Positions 38,830 to 50,929 of a DNA stretch of 64,000 bases are shown here, piece by piece; positions within the stretch are counted from its first letter, which is position 1; every line of letters starts with the position of its first letter. The notes below the pieces were generated by a model. The model was not told where the DNA came from, ran no database searches, and was given only the letters and a program-made list of their open reading frames with translations. The position numbers and the translations under genes were made by a program. The stretch comes from Pantoea vagans (GTDB lineage Bacteria; Pseudomonadota; Gammaproteobacteria; Enterobacterales; Enterobacteriaceae), in the NCBI RefSeq assembly GCF_001506165.1, contig NZ_CP011427.1, positions 2,604,001 through 2,668,000 on the forward strand, read 5' to 3'.

Positions 38830-40497
38830 ATGTTTACGAAAATGAAAATTGTGACCGCCATCATGATGATATTGGTGGTATTCACTGCGATGCAGGCGAT
38901 ATCTGGCTCGCTGTTTTTATCCTCGCTGATCGCCGGCCAGCATAACTTCACCACCAGCAATCAACTCTCTTATCAGCAGCGTGAAGTGGCCGATGGCTGG
39001 CAAACGCTGGTGAAAACCCGTGTGATCATTAACCGCGTCGCCATTCGTATTCTGAAAAATCAAACTGATGATGCGTCGCGTGCCGCCATCGACAAGCTTT
39101 TAGCTTCGGCGGGCGCATCCCTTGATGAAGCCAGGAAACACTTCGACCTGTACAAAAGCTTTCCGCGTGTTACAGGGCAAAGCGAGGCGTCTGCCCAGCT
39201 CATTGACAGCAAATTCACCGCTTATTATGCGCTGTTGAAACAATCCTCCGTGTTCCTCAAAGCCAACAACTACGCCGCTTACGGTGAACTGGATGCCCAG
39301 CAGGCCCAAGACGAACTGGAAGCAGCCTACAAACAGTGGCGTGAGCAGAACGTCGAGTTGCTTAACGCACGTAACGCAGACAACGACAGCACTTACCAAC
39401 ATATGCTAGTGATGGTGGGCGTGATGGCGGTGATTGTGGTGCTGTTGCTGATTGTCGTTTGGTTGCTGGTGCGCAAAATTTTGCTGGCTCCAATGAAACA
39501 GGTGCAACAACAAATCGAACGCTTTGCCGATGGCGATCTCTCCGCTAGCCTGAAAATTGAAGGGCGCAGTGAGATGGCATCGATTGCCACGAGCCTCAAC
39601 CATATGCAGCAGGCATTGTTGAGCACCATCAATAACGTGCGAGATAGCGCTGACGCTATTTTTGGTAGCGCCAGTGACATCGCCAACGGCAATAACGATC
39701 TCTCTTCACGCACCGAGCAACAAGCCGCCTCGCTGGAAGAGACGGCGGCCAGTATGGAAGAGTTAACCGCAACCGTGAAGCAGAACGCCGATAACGCACG
39801 CCAGGCTTCACAGCTGGCTAAAACCGCTTCAGAAACAGCGGATAAAGGCGGCAATGTGGTGGATGGCGTGGTGAAGACCATGCATGCGATCGCCGACAGC
39901 TCCAAAAAAATTGCCGATATCACCAGCGTGATCGATGGCATTGCCTTCCAGACCAATATTCTGGCGCTGAATGCGGCAGTCGAAGCGGCACGCGCGGGCG
40001 AACAAGGTCGCGGCTTTGCCGTGGTCGCCGGGGAAGTGCGTAACCTGGCACAACGCAGCGCCCAAGCGGCGAAAGAGATTAAGCTGCTGATTGAGAATTC
40101 GGTACAGCGTGTCGATTTAGGTTCACAGCAGGTGAGCAGCGCGGGCGATACCATGCTGGAGATCGTCAGTGCGGTGACGCGTGTGACGGATATTATGGGC
40201 GAAATCGCCTCGGCGTCTGATGAGCAGAGTCGTGGGATCGATCAGATTGGTCAGGCGGTGAATGAGATGGATCGCGTTACGCAGCAAAACGCCACGCTGG
40301 TACAGGAATCTGCTAACGCGTCCGCATCGCTGGAGCAGCAGGCCAGCAGCCTGTCATCCGCCGTGGCACGCTTTAAAACCGGATCTCGTCCCGTGCTCGC
40401 CGTGGCAACAAAAATCGTGAAGCCTGCTGCCATCGCGCCAGCCCGTGCAGTGCCCGCCGTGAGCGGTAACAGTAACGAGAATTGGGAAACGTTTTAA
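38830..40497 (+). CDS. Methyl-accepting chemotaxis protein, Tsr/Tar type
   Basis: A 555-residue chemoreceptor. TM1 is at about 7-30, then a four-helix-bundle periplasmic sensor (to about 190), TM2 near 192-215, HAMP (to about 265) and a long signalling coiled coil with the invariant hairpin tip [22 protein letters not shown] (its central 20 residues are the E. coli tip). The C-terminal pentapeptide NWETF recruits CheR and CheB. ATG 38830 follows AGAGAGACC; the GTG at 38815 is less likely. Ligand unknown. It stands between rimO and gsi with its own sigma-28-type promoter. Confidence 0.93.
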   Translation: MFTKMKIVTAIMMILVVFTAMQAISGSLFLSSLIAGQHNFTTSNQLSYQQREVADGWQTLVKTRVIINRVAIRILKNQTDDASRAAIDKLLASAGASLDEARKHFDLYKSFPRVTGQSEASAQLIDSKFTAYYALLKQSSVFLKANNYAAYGELDAQQAQDELEAAYKQWREQNVELLNARNADNDSTYQHMLVMVGVMAVIVVLLLIVVWLLVRKILLAPMKQVQQQIERFADGDLSASLKIEGRSEMASIATSLNHMQQALLSTINNVRDSADAIFGSASDIANGNNDLSSRTEQQAASLEETAASMEELTATVKQNADNARQASQLAKTASETADKGGNVVDGVVKTMHAIADSSKKIADITSVIDGIAFQTNILALNAAVEAARAGEQGRGFAVVAGEVRNLAQRSAQAAKEIKLLIENSVQRVDLGSQQVSSAGDTMLEIVSAVTRVTDIMGEIASASDEQSRGIDQIGQAVNEMDRVTQQNATLVQESANASASLEQQASSLSSAVARFKTGSRPVLAVATKIVKPAAIAPARAVPAVSGNSNENWETF

Positions 40498-40612
40498 GCC
40501 CAGTATCTAACGCAGTGGCGTGCCACGGATTAGTTCTATAGCAAGCCTGTGTGCGCTTTCATCGTCGGGGAGGCCTTCCGGCCTCCTAAAACACGCCGCA
40601 CCCGCCCAAAAT

Positions 40613-41518
40613 TTACGTCTTCAGTTTCGGGTCCAGCGCATCGCGCAATCCATCCCCCAGCAAATTAAACGCCAACACGGTCAGAAAAATCGCCAGACTC
40701 GGGAATATCGCCACATGCGGCGCTATCACCATATCTGCTCGCGCCTCGTTGAGCATGGCCCCCCACTCCGGTGTCGGTGGCTGCGCACCGAGCCCAAGAA
40801 ACGACAGGCTCGCCGCGGTGATAATGGATGTGCCAATGCGCATGGTGAAATAGACCACAATGGAGGACACCGTACCGGGCAAGATGTGACGCATAATAAT
40901 GGTCCAGTCTGATGCGCCAATGCTGCGAGCTGATTCAATAAAGGTTTGATGTTTCAGCACCAAGGTATTGCCTCGCACCAGACGCGCAAACGCCGGGATA
41001 CTGAATATCGCCACCGCCACAATCACGTTACTCATGCCGCTGCCCATAATGGCTACCACCGCAATCGCCAGCAAGATGCCAGGAAAAGCGAACAGCACAT
41101 CACAGATGCGCATGGTTACGCGGTCCCACCAGCCTTCGTAGTAGCCCGCCAGCAGGCCCAACACCGTCCCTATCAATGCCCCAATCGCCACCGAGAAGAA
41201 ACCGGCAATCAATGAAATACGCGTCCCGACCAGCACACGACTAAAAATGTCGCGCCCTAACGAATCCACGCCAAACCAGTGCATCAGCGACGGGCCTTCA
41301 TTGAGCCGGTCGTAATCAAAATAGTTTTCTGCATCAAAAGGGGCGATCCATGGCGCAATAAACGCCACCACAATTAACAGCAGCACAAATAAGCCCGCGA
41401 TCATCGCCACATGTTGCTGACGAAAGCGACGCCAAAATTCGCGCCACGGCGTACGTACCCGGGTTTCCGTCATCATCGGCATGGTCTTCAATGCCGCTGC
41501 GCGTCGCCAGTTCTTCAA
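40613..41518 (-). CDS. gsiD: GsiD, glutathione ABC transporter permease
   Basis: A 301-residue permease (E. coli GsiD 303) with six spans and [42 protein letters not shown] and [12 protein letters not shown] chose a TTG start at 41518 ([11 protein letters not shown]), because AAGGAG lies six bases before it in the gap after gsiC and it aligns with the E. coli start; the longer reading lies inside gsiC. It is the last gene of iaaA-gsiABCD. Confidence 0.92.
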   Translation of the reverse strand: MKNWRRAAALKTMPMMTETRVRTPWREFWRRFRQQHVAMIAGLFVLLLIVVAFIAPWIAPFDAENYFDYDRLNEGPSLMHWFGVDSLGRDIFSRVLVGTRISLIAGFFSVAIGALIGTVLGLLAGYYEGWWDRVTMRICDVLFAFPGILLAIAVVAIMGSGMSNVIVAVAIFSIPAFARLVRGNTLVLKHQTFIESARSIGASDWTIIMRHILPGTVSSIVVYFTMRIGTSIITAASLSFLGLGAQPPTPEWGAMLNEARADMVIAPHVAIFPSLAIFLTVLAFNLLGDGLRDALDPKLKT

Positions 41519-41528
41519 TTGCGACTCC

Positions 41529-42449
41529 TTACCTGTAACGAATGGCCGGGTTGATTGCCGCGTACAACATATCGACAATCAGATTGATCAGAATAAATTC
41601 CAGTGAGAACAGCAGTACCTCGGCCTGAATCACCGGGTAATCGCGCATCTCTACGGAATCGACCAGCAACCGGCCCAAACCAGGCCAGTTGAACACCACT
41701 TCCACCACAATCGAGCCACCGAGCAGGAAACCAAACTGCAACCCCATCATGGTCACAACCGGGATCATCGCGTTGCGCAGACCGTGTTTGACCACCACCA
41801 AAGATTCACGCACCCCTTTCGCGCGGGCGGTGCGCATATAGTCTTCCTGCATCACCTCAACAAAGGAGGCGCGCGTAAAGCGTGCCATCACCGCAGCCAC
41901 CGCGGCACCTAAGGTAATAGAGGGCAGAATGTAGTGTTTCCAGCTATCTGCGCCCACGGTCGGCAACCAGCCGAGTTCAACTGAGAACACCTGCATCAGC
42001 AGCATGCCAAGTGCAAAGGCCGGGAAGGAGATACCGGAAACGGCCAGCGTCATGCCAAGGCGATCGGGCCAGCGATTGCGCCACACCGCCGAGACAATGC
42101 CAATGGTCATGCCAAAAATCACCGCCCACACCATACTGGTGAGCGTCAGCCACAGCGTAGGGAAAAAGCGTGCGGCAATCTCTGAAGAGACCGGGCGTTT
42201 CGATACCATCGACTGGCCGAAATCCCCCTGCACCGCATTGAGAATAAAGTGCCAGAACTGCTGGATCAGCGGCTGATCGAGCCCCAGTTCCTGACGCACC
42301 AGTGCCACCACCGAAGCATCCGCTTCCGGGCCCGCAATCAGGCGCGCCGGATCGCCCGGCAGCAGGTGGACAAACAGAAAGACCAGCACCGCGACAATCA
42401 GCAGCGTGGGGATAAGCCCCAGTAATCGTTTGAGAAAATAGTTGAGCAT
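41529..42449 (-). CDS. gsiC: GsiC, glutathione ABC transporter permease
   Basis: A 306-residue permease, the same length as E. coli Gsi[28 protein letters not shown] (EAA loop) and [23 protein letters not shown] are conserved. It forms the channel with GsiD. A short palindromic element lies between it and gsiB. Confidence 0.96.
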   Translation of the reverse strand: MLNYFLKRLLGLIPTLLIVAVLVFLFVHLLPGDPARLIAGPEADASVVALVRQELGLDQPLIQQFWHFILNAVQGDFGQSMVSKRPVSSEIAARFFPTLWLTLTSMVWAVIFGMTIGIVSAVWRNRWPDRLGMTLAVSGISFPAFALGMLLMQVFSVELGWLPTVGADSWKHYILPSITLGAAVAAVMARFTRASFVEVMQEDYMRTARAKGVRESLVVVKHGLRNAMIPVVTMMGLQFGFLLGGSIVVEVVFNWPGLGRLLVDSVEMRDYPVIQAEVLLFSLEFILINLIVDMLYAAINPAIRYR

Positions 42450-42468
42450 GCGAAGTCCTGCGCAGCAT

Positions 42469-42492
42469 CGGCCAGCCCCGCAAGGCTGGCCG
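42469..42492. repeat. Palindromic intergenic element between gsiB and gsiC
   Basis: CGGCCAGCC (42469-42477) and GGCTGGCCG (42484-42492) around CCGCAA, followed by CGTCTG. This is like the element at 11406-11425 read on the other strand (GGCTGCCCGTCTG). It is transcribed inside the gsi operon between the binding-protein and permease genes, where REP-type elements often protect the upstream mRNA. Confidence 0.6.
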
Positions 42493-42498
42493 CGTCTG

Positions 42499-44034
42499 TT
42501 ACTTCAGATCCGCCTCATCAAAATTGAATGAGGTATCGGGCATAACGTAAAAACCGGTAAGGTTTTTATTGTTAGCAGAGAGCAGCTGCTCCACCACCAG
42601 CGGGATCCACGGATGGTCATTCCAGATGCGATCCTGTGCGTCTTTATACAGGCTCGCCTTTTGCGCACGATCAGTGGTTTTCAGTGCATCGCTGAGGTCT
42701 TTATCCACCTGCGGATTGCTGTAGAACGCCGTGTTAAAGATGGCTGGCGGCCAGGAGGTGGTGGCAAACAGTGGGGTCAGCGCCCAGTCAGCTTCGCCGG
42801 TTGATGCAGACCAGCCGGTGTAGAACATGCGCACACTGCTCTCTTTCTGCCCTTTGCTCTCGACTTCCGCCGCGCGCTGTCCCGCATCCATCGCCGTGAC
42901 CTTCACTTTCACGCCAACCTGCGCCAGTTGCTGCTGCGTAAACTGCAACACTTTCTGCGCGGTGCTGTGGTTATGTGAAGACCAGAGCGTGGTTTCAAAG
43001 CCGTTCGGGAAGCCCGCTTCCTTCAGCAGCTCGCGCGCTTTTGCCGGATCGTATTTGATCGCCGGGTACGTCTGCGCAAAATCAATGGCTGGCGGCACAA
43101 TGCCGGTGGCTGGGGTGGCATAGCCCGCAAACGCCACTTTCACCAGCGCTTCACGATTAATCGCGTACTCCAGCGCTTCACGCACTTTCGGGTTATCGAA
43201 AGGCTTCTGCGTCACGTTGAGGCTGATATAGCGCTGCATAATCGACGGCGTGGTCACCACATCGAGTTTGCTGTTACCTTGCAGCAACTTGGCCTGCTCA
43301 AAGGGCACCGGGAAAGCGAAAGTCGCTTCGCCCGTTTGCAACATCGCGGCACGGGTGTTGTTATCCACGACAGGACGGAAGGTGATGCTGTCCAGCTTCG
43401 GATAGCCCTTCTTCCAGTAACCATCCCACTTCTTCACTTTCACGAAGTCGGTCTGATTCCAGGTCACGAACTCATAGGGGCCGGTACCCACCGGGTGGAA
43501 ACCGATGTCTTTGCCATATTTCTTCAACGCGGTCGGGGAAATCATCACTGCTGCCGGGTGCGCCAGGTTGTTAATGAAGGCCGAGAACGGCTGCTTCAGC
43601 GTGATCTTCACCGTGGTCGGATCGACCGCTTCGGTGCTGGCGACATACTTAAACAGGTTGTAACGCTTGAGATGATTGTCCGGATTGCTGGCGCGGTCGA
43701 TGTTGGCTTTAACCGCTTCCGCATTGAAATCCGTACCGTCCTGGAATTTCACCCCTGAACGCAGTTTGATGGTGTAGGTCAGTCCATCGCTGCTGGCTTG
43801 ATAGCTCTCCGCCAGGACGTTTTGCAGCTTCATGTCTTTATCGAAGCCGAACAAGCCTTGATAGAAGGCTTTCGCGACAGACTGCGACAGCGTGTCGTTC
43901 GCGTCGTACGGGTCCATCGTGGTAAAGGTCGACGCCACAGCAATCACCGCGTCCTTTGCTGCCCACGCGGGCATCGCCAGCGCTGAACTCAACAAACCGG
44001 CGGTGATAACCCCTTTTCGCATAATGTGGTGCAT
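42499..44034 (-). CDS. gsiB: GsiB, periplasmic glutathione-binding protein
   Basis: A 511-residue SBP family 5 protein (E. coli GsiB 512) with a signal peptide ending [51 protein letters not shown] and [15 protein letters not shown] are conserved. The start is ATG 44034, with AGGAG ten bases before it; the longer frame to 44208 runs into gsiA. It binds glutathione for GsiACD. Confidence 0.95.
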   Translation of the reverse strand: MHHIMRKGVITAGLLSSALAMPAWAAKDAVIAVASTFTTMDPYDANDTLSQSVAKAFYQGLFGFDKDMKLQNVLAESYQASSDGLTYTIKLRSGVKFQDGTDFNAEAVKANIDRASNPDNHLKRYNLFKYVASTEAVDPTTVKITLKQPFSAFINNLAHPAAVMISPTALKKYGKDIGFHPVGTGPYEFVTWNQTDFVKVKKWDGYWKKGYPKLDSITFRPVVDNNTRAAMLQTGEATFAFPVPFEQAKLLQGNSKLDVVTTPSIMQRYISLNVTQKPFDNPKVREALEYAINREALVKVAFAGYATPATGIVPPAIDFAQTYPAIKYDPAKARELLKEAGFPNGFETTLWSSHNHSTAQKVLQFTQQQLAQVGVKVKVTAMDAGQRAAEVESKGQKESSVRMFYTGWSASTGEADWALTPLFATTSWPPAIFNTAFYSNPQVDKDLSDALKTTDRAQKASLYKDAQDRIWNDHPWIPLVVEQLLSANNKNLTGFYVMPDTSFNFDEADLK

Positions 44035-44098
44035 TGTTATCGTTCTCCTGTAGTCCCTGTCTTGCGCGACATCGACCGATGACGCGGTTGCTTGCTGC

Positions 44099-45955
44099 TC
44101 AGGCGCCGCTAATGGCGTGTCGGGCCACAAAGTGTCCCGGTGCCACTTCCAGTAAAGGCGCCACTTCTGGCTCGTCACCCAGTGGGCGAATTGGGCTGGG
44201 GATCTCATCCACCATCAGTGCCCGCTCACGGTGTCGGTGCGCTGGATCGGCGACCGGCACCGCAGCCATCAGTTTCTTGGTGTAGGGATGGCGCGGTTGC
44301 TCAAACACCGCCTGACGCGGCCCCATCTCCACAATCTGTCCGAGATACATCACTGCCACACGATGGCTGATGCGTTCGACCACCGCCATATCGTGTGAAA
44401 TAAACAGGAAGGCAATGCCAAATTCGCGCTGCAAATCGAGCATCAAATTGATAATTTGCGCCTGGATTGAGACATCCAGTGCCGAGACTGACTCATCGGC
44501 TATTACCACTTTCGGATTCAGCGCTAGAGCACGGGCAATACAGATACGCTGGCGCTGGCCACCGGAAAATTCGTGTGGATAGCGCTGGGCATGTTCAGGC
44601 AACAACCCGACACGTTCGAGCAGCCAGGCAACGCGTTTCTCTGCCTGACGTCGATCCATGGTGTTATGCACCAGCAGCGGTTCCATGATGGAAAACCCGA
44701 CGGTAAGACGCGGATCGAGTGAAGCGTAAGGGTCCTGGAAGATGAATTGAATATCGCGACGCAGCGAGGCCAGCGCGTGGCCCTGAAGTGCATCAATACG
44801 CTGACCATTGAAGGTGATCGTGCCGCCCTGACTGGCGACCAGACGCAGCAGCGAGCGGCCGGTGGTGGATTTCCCGCAGCCAGACTCGCCCACCAGCGCC
44901 AGTGTCTCTCCGGCATACAGATCAAAACTCACCTTCTCGACGGCATGCACGCGGCGTTTCACGCGGTTAAACAAACCGCTACGAATATCAAAGCGCGTGA
45001 CTAAATCTCGCACCTGCAAAATCGGTGGCTCATCGCCGCGCACCGTATCTTGCGGTGTCGCAGGCTCTTCACGACCGTTGGTGTGCAACAGCGGGAATTT
45101 GGCGGGCAGCGGCTGACCGCTCATGGCGCCGAGTTTTGGTACTGCCGCCAACAGCGCTCGCGTGTAGGGCTGCTGAGGCGCATCGAACAACTGCTGTACT
45201 GGCGCACGTTCAACCACGTCACCGCGATACATCACCTGCACGCGGTCGGCCATTTCTGCCACCACGCCCATATCGTGAGTGATAAAAATCACCCCCATCT
45301 GCATCTCTTTTTGCAGCACGCGGATCAATTGCAGAATTTGCGCCTGAATGGTGACATCCAGCGCGGTGGTGGGTTCATCGGCGATGAGCAGTGCAGGTTT
45401 GCACGACAGCGCCATCGCGATCATCACGCGTTGCCGCATACCGCCCGAAAGCTGATGCGGATAACGCGACAACACGTTGTGGGCTTCGGGAATGCGCACC
45501 AGATCCAGCATGCGGTGCGCTTCAGCCTGCGCCTGCTGATGACTTTTACCCTGATGCAGACGAATCGACTCCGCAATCTGCTCACCCACGGTGAAAACCG
45601 GGTTGAGTGAGGTCATCGGCTCCTGGAAAATCATCGCCATGTCGGCACCGCGCACTTTGCGCATTTGGCCGCTGCTAGCGCGCATCACGTCCAGCACCTC
45701 ACCGTTGCGACGGCGCAGATGGATTTCACCGCTGACGTCGCCGCCCGCCTGCTGAATCAGGCGCATCAGTGCCAGCGAGGTGACCGATTTACCAGAACCG
45801 GATTCACCGACCAGCGCCAGGGTTTCACCACGGTGCAGATCAAGCGACAGATTACGCACCGCTTCGGTGATGCGGCCTTCATGCTGAAAACGGACGTTGA
45901 GGTCACGCACCGCCAGAACTTGCTCAGGTGCCATCTGCTGCTGATGTTCTGTCAT
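44099..45955 (-). CDS. gsiA: GsiA, glutathione ABC transporter ATPase (double)
   Basis: A 618-residue protein with two ABC modules in tandem (E. coli GsiA 623). NBD1: Walker A GESGSGKS near 55, signature [18 protein letters not shown]2: Walker [10 protein letters not shown] near 345, signature [15 protein letters not shown], Walker [12 protein letters not shown]; each carries an OppD/F-type C-terminal extension. It drives glutathione import. The start codon lies nine bases downstream of iaaA's stop. Confidence 0.96.
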   Translation of the reverse strand: MTEHQQQMAPEQVLAVRDLNVRFQHEGRITEAVRNLSLDLHRGETLALVGESGSGKSVTSLALMRLIQQAGGDVSGEIHLRRRNGEVLDVMRASSGQMRKVRGADMAMIFQEPMTSLNPVFTVGEQIAESIRLHQGKSHQQAQAEAHRMLDLVRIPEAHNVLSRYPHQLSGGMRQRVMIAMALSCKPALLIADEPTTALDVTIQAQILQLIRVLQKEMQMGVIFITHDMGVVAEMADRVQVMYRGDVVERAPVQQLFDAPQQPYTRALLAAVPKLGAMSGQPLPAKFPLLHTNGREEPATPQDTVRGDEPPILQVRDLVTRFDIRSGLFNRVKRRVHAVEKVSFDLYAGETLALVGESGCGKSTTGRSLLRLVASQGGTITFNGQRIDALQGHALASLRRDIQFIFQDPYASLDPRLTVGFSIMEPLLVHNTMDRRQAEKRVAWLLERVGLLPEHAQRYPHEFSGGQRQRICIARALALNPKVVIADESVSALDVSIQAQIINLMLDLQREFGIAFLFISHDMAVVERISHRVAVMYLGQIVEMGPRQAVFEQPRHPYTKKLMAAVPVADPAHRHRERALMVDEIPSPIRPLGDEPEVAPLLEVAPGHFVARHAISGA

Positions 45956-45964
45956 GCCTGCTCC

Positions 45965-46930
45965 TTAGCTGTCGCGGTAAATCGCTACCTCAACTTCGCC
46001 GCCGACATAAGCGAATCCGCGATACATTCCTTCGCTGTTAAACGGCAACGCCACATTACCGTGGCTGTCAACGGCGATCAGTCCGCCGCTGCCGTCCAGT
46101 TCCTGAATTTTGTCGTGAATCACGTTGGCGGTGGCTTGCTGCAATGAACGTCCCGCATATTCCATCTGCGCGGAGACGTCATACGCTGCCAGGGTGCGGA
46201 TAAACACTTCGCCCGTGCCGGTGCAGGAGACCGCAACGGTTTCATTATTAGCGTAGCAGCCTGCGCCCACCAGCGGTGAGTCACCCACCCGCCCCGCCTG
46301 CTTATTGGTCATGCCCCCAGTCGAGGTGGCAGCCGCCAGATTACCCTGAAGATCGAGGGCCACTGCGCCCACCGTACCGAATTTGCGATCGGGATCGAGA
46401 GGATCATCGCTGTGGCTTTGCGCCTCACCATCGTGATCGAGCACCGTCTGCTGGCTGCTCAGCGCACGCTGTAACTGTTCCCAGCGCTCGGGGGTAGAGT
46501 AGAAATCAGGCTCAACCTGTTCCAGCCCTTGTTCAACGGCGAAGGCTTCTGCACCCGTGCCAATAAACAGCACGTGTGGGCTGTTTTCCAGCACCTTACG
46601 CGCCGCCAGTATCGGGTTTCGAATGTGGTTCACGCCCGCCACGGCACCGACGTCGAGGGTACGGCCATCCATAATGCTGGCATCGAGTTCATGCGTGCCC
46701 TGATGGGTAAATACCGCACCTTTGCCTGCGTTGAACAGCGGGCACTCTTCCAGCAAACGCACCGCTTCGGTGACGGCATCCAGCGCGCTGCCACCCGCAG
46801 CGAGAATATGCTGACCCGCGGTAACGATTGCGTTTAACTGCTGACGATACTGCTGCTCTTTTTCGGCGCTCATTGCGGCACGTGTAATCGCACCTGCCCC
46901 GCCGTGAATTGCGATAACTGCTTTAGCCAT
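45965..46930 (-). CDS. iaaA: IaaA, isoaspartyl peptidase/L-asparaginase
   Basis: A 321-residue N-terminal-nucleophile hydrolase, the same length as E. coli IaaA. The cleavage/nucleophile threonine is T186 in KFGTVGAVALD; IHGGAGAI at the N-terminus and GDSPLVGAGCYA near the active site are conserved. It self-cleaves into alpha and beta chains and splits isoaspartyl dipeptides. As first gene of the gsi operon it fits peptide scavenging. It is divergent from moeA across 227 bases. Confidence 0.96.
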   Translation of the reverse strand: MAKAVIAIHGGAGAITRAAMSAEKEQQYRQQLNAIVTAGQHILAAGGSALDAVTEAVRLLEECPLFNAGKGAVFTHQGTHELDASIMDGRTLDVGAVAGVNHIRNPILAARKVLENSPHVLFIGTGAEAFAVEQGLEQVEPDFYSTPERWEQLQRALSSQQTVLDHDGEAQSHSDDPLDPDRKFGTVGAVALDLQGNLAAATSTGGMTNKQAGRVGDSPLVGAGCYANNETVAVSCTGTGEVFIRTLAAYDVSAQMEYAGRSLQQATANVIHDKIQELDGSGGLIAVDSHGNVALPFNSEGMYRGFAYVGGEVEVAIYRDS

Positions 46931-47157
46931 AACCGGTACCCTGTCAAGAAATCAGAAGCAAAAATACTGATTTAGAATGGTTTTCATCTTTTTTTGGCAA
47001 TTTTCGACTATAGAAAGGCACTTCCAGCTTGTAAAGCAGAAAGTGTATCAGCGGTCATAACCTTTTAATGTGGATTATGCTTTTTTGTCGCATGTGACTC
47101 TGCGGGCAAATGCCACCATAATAGGCAGCATCTGAAATTCACCTTGTAGAGATGGAC

Positions 47158-48393
47158 ATGGAACCTTTCACCGCAGGATTAATCTCCCTCGAAGACGCGC
47201 AGCAAAAGATGCTGCAACAGCTTACCCCGATCAGTGATTGCCTGAGCGTCTCGCTGTTTGAAGCCGCGGGACGCATCACCGCCAAGCCAGTAAGTTCGCC
47301 GCTGGATGTGCCGCCTTTTGATAACTCAGCAATGGACGGCTATGCCGTGCGCCTGAGTGACTTGCAGCCAAACGGCGTGTTGTCGGTCGCCGGTAAAGCC
47401 TTTGCTGGCGCACCTTTCCATGGCGAGTGGCCTGCTGGCAGCGTGATTCGCATTATGACAGGCGCCCCGGTGCCTACGGGCTGCGATGCCGTGGTGATGC
47501 AGGAACAAACCGAGCAGCGTGATGGCGGCATTGTCATCACCGCAGACGTTAACCAGGGTCAAAACATCCGCCGCATTGGCGAAGATATCCAGGCAGGCAA
47601 ACAGGTGTTGGATGCGGGTGTGCGCTTGGGTGCAGCCGAACTGCCACTGCTGGCTTCGCTGGGCATTGCGGAAGTGAGCGTGCTGCGCAAGCTGCGCGTG
47701 GCGATCTTCTCCACCGGCGATGAACTCCAGGCCGTAGGCCAGCCACTGGCTGAAGGGCAAATCTACGACACCAACCGCTTTACCGTATCACTGATGCTGA
47801 AAAAACTCGGTTGCGAAGTGATCGATCTCGGCGTGATTGCCGATGACCCCGCCGCATTGCGTCACGCGTTCAGTGAAGCCGATCGCCAGGCCGATGTGGT
47901 GATCAGTACCGGTGGCGTGTCTGTTGGCGAAGCCGATTTTACCAAAGCGATGCTGGAAGAGTTGGGTGCCATCACCTTCTGGAAACTCGCCATTAAGCCG
48001 GGCAAACCTTTCGCCTTTGGGCGTCTGGCGAATAGCTGGTTCTGCGGCTTACCGGGCAATCCGGTCTCTGCGGCGGTGACGTTCTATCAGTTAGTGCAAC
48101 CTTTGTTGGCCACCCTGACCGGCCAGACCACGCGCATTATGCCACTGCGTCAACGCGCACGTGCCACGCAGCGGCTGAAGAAATCGCCAGGCCGTCTCGA
48201 TTTTCAGCGCGGTATTCTCAGCCGTGGCGAAGATGGCGTGCTGGAAGTGCGTAGCACCGGTGCGCAGGGGTCACACGTCTTCAGCTCCTTCGCCCTGGCA
48301 AACTGTTTCATCGTGCTGGAACGCGACAGTGGTGATGTTGAGGCCGGTGAATGGGTGGAGGTTGAAGCCTTTAACTCCCTGCTGGAGGGCTAA
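47158..48393 (+). CDS. moeA: MoeA, molybdopterin molybdenumtransferase
   Basis: A 411-residue protein, the same length as E. coli MoeA when read from ATG 47158 (MEPFTAGL); the ATG six bases earlier has no room for a ribosome site. [52 protein letters not shown] and GLPGNPVSA are family motifs. It inserts molybdate into adenylated molybdopterin. Its stop TAA shares a base with the moeB ATG. Confidence 0.97.
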   Translation: MEPFTAGLISLEDAQQKMLQQLTPISDCLSVSLFEAAGRITAKPVSSPLDVPPFDNSAMDGYAVRLSDLQPNGVLSVAGKAFAGAPFHGEWPAGSVIRIMTGAPVPTGCDAVVMQEQTEQRDGGIVITADVNQGQNIRRIGEDIQAGKQVLDAGVRLGAAELPLLASLGIAEVSVLRKLRVAIFSTGDELQAVGQPLAEGQIYDTNRFTVSLMLKKLGCEVIDLGVIADDPAALRHAFSEADRQADVVISTGGVSVGEADFTKAMLEELGAITFWKLAIKPGKPFAFGRLANSWFCGLPGNPVSAAVTFYQLVQPLLATLTGQTTRIMPLRQRARATQRLKKSPGRLDFQRGILSRGEDGVLEVRSTGAQGSHVFSSFALANCFIVLERDSGDVEAGEWVEVEAFNSLLEG

Positions 48394-49148
48394 TGAGCAT
48401 TGCGCTGAGCGATGAAGAAATGCTGCGCTACAACCGTCAAATTGTACTGCGCGGCTTTGATTTCGAGGGCCAGGAGAAGCTGAAGGCTTCACGTGTGCTG
48501 ATGGTCGGTTTAGGCGGACTGGGCTGTGCAGCAGCGCCCTATCTTGCCTCGGCGGGCGTTGGGCATCTTACCTTGCTCGATTTCGATACCGTCAGTCTGA
48601 GCAACCTACAGCGCCAGATTCTGCATAGCGATGCCACCGTGGGTCAGCCGAAAGTGGCATCTGCGCGTCAACAACTGGCAGCCATTAATCCACATTGCCA
48701 GCTGGAAGCGATCAATGCACAACTGGATGATGACTCGCTTAGTGCGTTGATAGCCCGCCATGATGCGGTGCTGGATTGCACCGATAACGTCACGACGCGT
48801 GAGCAAATCAACCGCGGGTGCTTCCAGCACAAGGTACCGCTGATCTCCGGTGCGGCCATTCGCATGGAAGGACAGCTCAGCGTATTCACCTGGCAGCCGG
48901 ATGAACCCTGCTATCGCTGTATCAGCCGTTTGTTTGGCGATCAGACTTTGAGCTGTGTGGAAGCGGGCGTGCTGGCACCGCTGGTCGGCGTGGTGGGTGC
49001 AATGCAAGCGCTGGAAGCCATTAAAGTGTTAACGGCGTTAGGCCAACCGGCCAAAGCAAGATTGCTGATGTACGATGCGATGAGTGCCGAGTTTCGCAGC
49101 CTGAAGGTGGCGCGGGATGTGCAATGCGAGGTATGTGGTCGAAAGTAA
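48393..49148 (+). CDS. moeB: MoeB, molybdopterin-synthase adenylyltransferase
   Basis: A 251-residue E1-like enzyme (E. coli 249). It has the ATP motif GLGGLGCAAAPYLASAGVG near 38-56, LSNLQRQILH, DCTDNVTTR, and a zinc site with CYRC and CEVC pairs. It adenylates the MoaD C-terminus for sulfuration during molybdopterin synthesis. Translationally coupled to moeA. Confidence 0.96.
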   Translation: MSIALSDEEMLRYNRQIVLRGFDFEGQEKLKASRVLMVGLGGLGCAAAPYLASAGVGHLTLLDFDTVSLSNLQRQILHSDATVGQPKVASARQQLAAINPHCQLEAINAQLDDDSLSALIARHDAVLDCTDNVTTREQINRGCFQHKVPLISGAAIRMEGQLSVFTWQPDEPCYRCISRLFGDQTLSCVEAGVLAPLVGVVGAMQALEAIKVLTALGQPAKARLLMYDAMSAEFRSLKVARDVQCEVCGRK

Positions 49149-49162
49149 CAGTTTAAGTATAG

Positions 49163-49235
49163 TATCGCGGCGCAATTTATTGCACGTTGTCAGCAGCTTT
49201 GCCACATTAAACGCGCACTAGATCACGCCGCTATC
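49163..49235. repeat. Palindromic sequence between moeB and ybiT
   Basis: Core GCAAT-TT-ATTGC at 49172-49183 within GCGGCGCAATTTATTGCACG, the same design as 17461-17488; a GATCACGCCGCTAT segment at 49220-49233 is complementary to the left flank (ATAG..GCGGCG). The whole may be one long imperfect palindrome or a degenerate repeat copy between convergent genes. Confidence 0.4.
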
Positions 49236-49248
49236 TATTGTAAATCTT

Positions 49249-50841
49249 TTAAACAATACCCTGGCTACGCAGATAATCTTCGTAGTTGCCGGTAAAGTCG
49301 ACCACACGATCGCCTTTCATCTCCATTACGCGGGTGGCCAGCGAGCTGACAAACTCACGGTCATGCGAAACGAAAATCAGCGTGCCTTCGTACATCTCCA
49401 GCGCCATGTTCAGGGATTCAATCGATTCCATATCCAGGTGGTTGGTCGGTTCATCCATGATCAGAATGTTTGGCTTCTGCATCATCAGCTTGCCAAACAG
49501 CATGCGGCCCTTCTCACCACCGGACAGTACCTTGGCGGGCTTCTTGATTTCATCATGACCAAACAGCAGACGCCCTAAAATACTGCGTACCGCTTGTTCG
49601 TCATCACCTTCCTGTTTCCACTGACTCATCCAGTCAAATACGCTCAGGTCATCGGCGAAATCTTCGGCATGATCCTGTGCATAATAACCAATAGACGCAT
49701 TCTCAGACCATTTAACCGTGCCGCTATCCGGTGTCAATTCACCCACCAGCGTTTTCAGTAAAGTGGTTTTACCGATACCGTTGGCACCAAGAATCGCCAC
49801 TTTCTCGCCCACTTCAACCATCAGATTGAGTTTGTTGAACAGTGGGCCGTTATCAAACCCTTTGGTCAGCGCTTCTACTTCCAGCGCATTACGGAACAGC
49901 TTCTTATCCTGGTCAAAACGGATATACGGGTTCTGGCGGCTGGAGGCTTTTACTTCATCCAGTTTGATTTTATCAATCTGCTTAGCACGTGAGGTAGCCT
50001 GACGTGATTTAGAGGCGTTAGCACTAAAACGGCTGACAAACGATTGCAGATCGGCAATTTGCGCTTTCTTCTTCGCATTGTCTGCTAATAAACGCTCGCG
50101 CGACTGGGTCGCCGCGGTCATATATTCGTCATAATTACCCGGATACACGCGCAGCTCGCCATAATCCAGGTCCGCCATATGCGTACACACCATATTCAGG
50201 AAGTGACGGTCATGCGAAATGATGATCATGGTACTGTTACGTTCGTTCAGTACCTGCTCCAGCCAGCGAATGGTATCAATATCCAGGTTGTTCGTTGGTT
50301 CATCGAGTAACAGAATATCTGGGTTTGCAAATAATGCCTGCGCCAATAGCACACGCAATTTCCAGCCTGGCGCAATCTCGCTCATAGGGCCGTAATGCTG
50401 CTCCACCGGAATGCCAACGCCCAGTAATAATTCACCCGCACGCGACTCGGCACTGTAACCGTCCATTTCGCCGTACTCGACTTCCAGGTCAGCAACTTTA
50501 TAGCCTTCCTCTTCACTCATTTCTGGCAAAGCATATATACGGTCACGCTCTTGCTTTACCGCCCATAATTCCGAGTGGCCCATAATCACGGTATCCAGCA
50601 CACTATATTGCTCAAATGCAAACTGGTCCTGACGCAACTTACCGATGCGTTCATTGGGATCAAGGGAAACATTTCCGTTGGTTGGAACCAGGTCTCCGCC
50701 CAGTATTTTCATAAAGGTCGATTTACCGCTGCCGTTCGCACCGATTAAACCGTAACGATTACCGCCGCCAAATTTAACGGAGATATTCTCAAACAGCGGC
50801 TTACTGCCGAACTGCATAGTGATATTGCTGGAAACTAACAC
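49249..50841 (-). CDS. ybiT: YbiT, ABC-F ATPase
   Basis: A 530-residue ABC-F protein, the same length as E. coli YbiT. NBD1: Walker [10 protein letters not shown], with an [14 protein letters not shown] segment in place of a classical signature (as in E. coli), Walker [13 protein letters not shown] charged interdomain linker follows. NBD2: [31 protein letters not shown]. There are no membrane spans. ABC-F proteins act on ribosomes to regulate or rescue translation. Confidence 0.96.
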   Translation of the reverse strand: MLVSSNITMQFGSKPLFENISVKFGGGNRYGLIGANGSGKSTFMKILGGDLVPTNGNVSLDPNERIGKLRQDQFAFEQYSVLDTVIMGHSELWAVKQERDRIYALPEMSEEEGYKVADLEVEYGEMDGYSAESRAGELLLGVGIPVEQHYGPMSEIAPGWKLRVLLAQALFANPDILLLDEPTNNLDIDTIRWLEQVLNERNSTMIIISHDRHFLNMVCTHMADLDYGELRVYPGNYDEYMTAATQSRERLLADNAKKKAQIADLQSFVSRFSANASKSRQATSRAKQIDKIKLDEVKASSRQNPYIRFDQDKKLFRNALEVEALTKGFDNGPLFNKLNLMVEVGEKVAILGANGIGKTTLLKTLVGELTPDSGTVKWSENASIGYYAQDHAEDFADDLSVFDWMSQWKQEGDDEQAVRSILGRLLFGHDEIKKPAKVLSGGEKGRMLFGKLMMQKPNILIMDEPTNHLDMESIESLNMALEMYEGTLIFVSHDREFVSSLATRVMEMKGDRVVDFTGNYEDYLRSQGIV

Positions 50842-50929
50842 GGCATTGACCTTTGTTACGCAGTGGAGGAAAAAACAGCGGGCATTATGCCAGAAACGGA
50901 CACAGGGACGCCACCTTTGCGCCTGCAGC

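Noticed and set aside
39393..40154. 253-codon minus-strand frame inside the chemoreceptor gene
   Set aside because: Antisense to the highly conserved signalling domain; its Ser/Ala-rich product is what the coiled-coil code gives in reverse.
42499..44208. N-terminally extended GsiB reading of 569 residues
   Set aside because: The extension runs into the end of gsiA, has no signal peptide and no ribosome site; ATG 44034 gives the family length.
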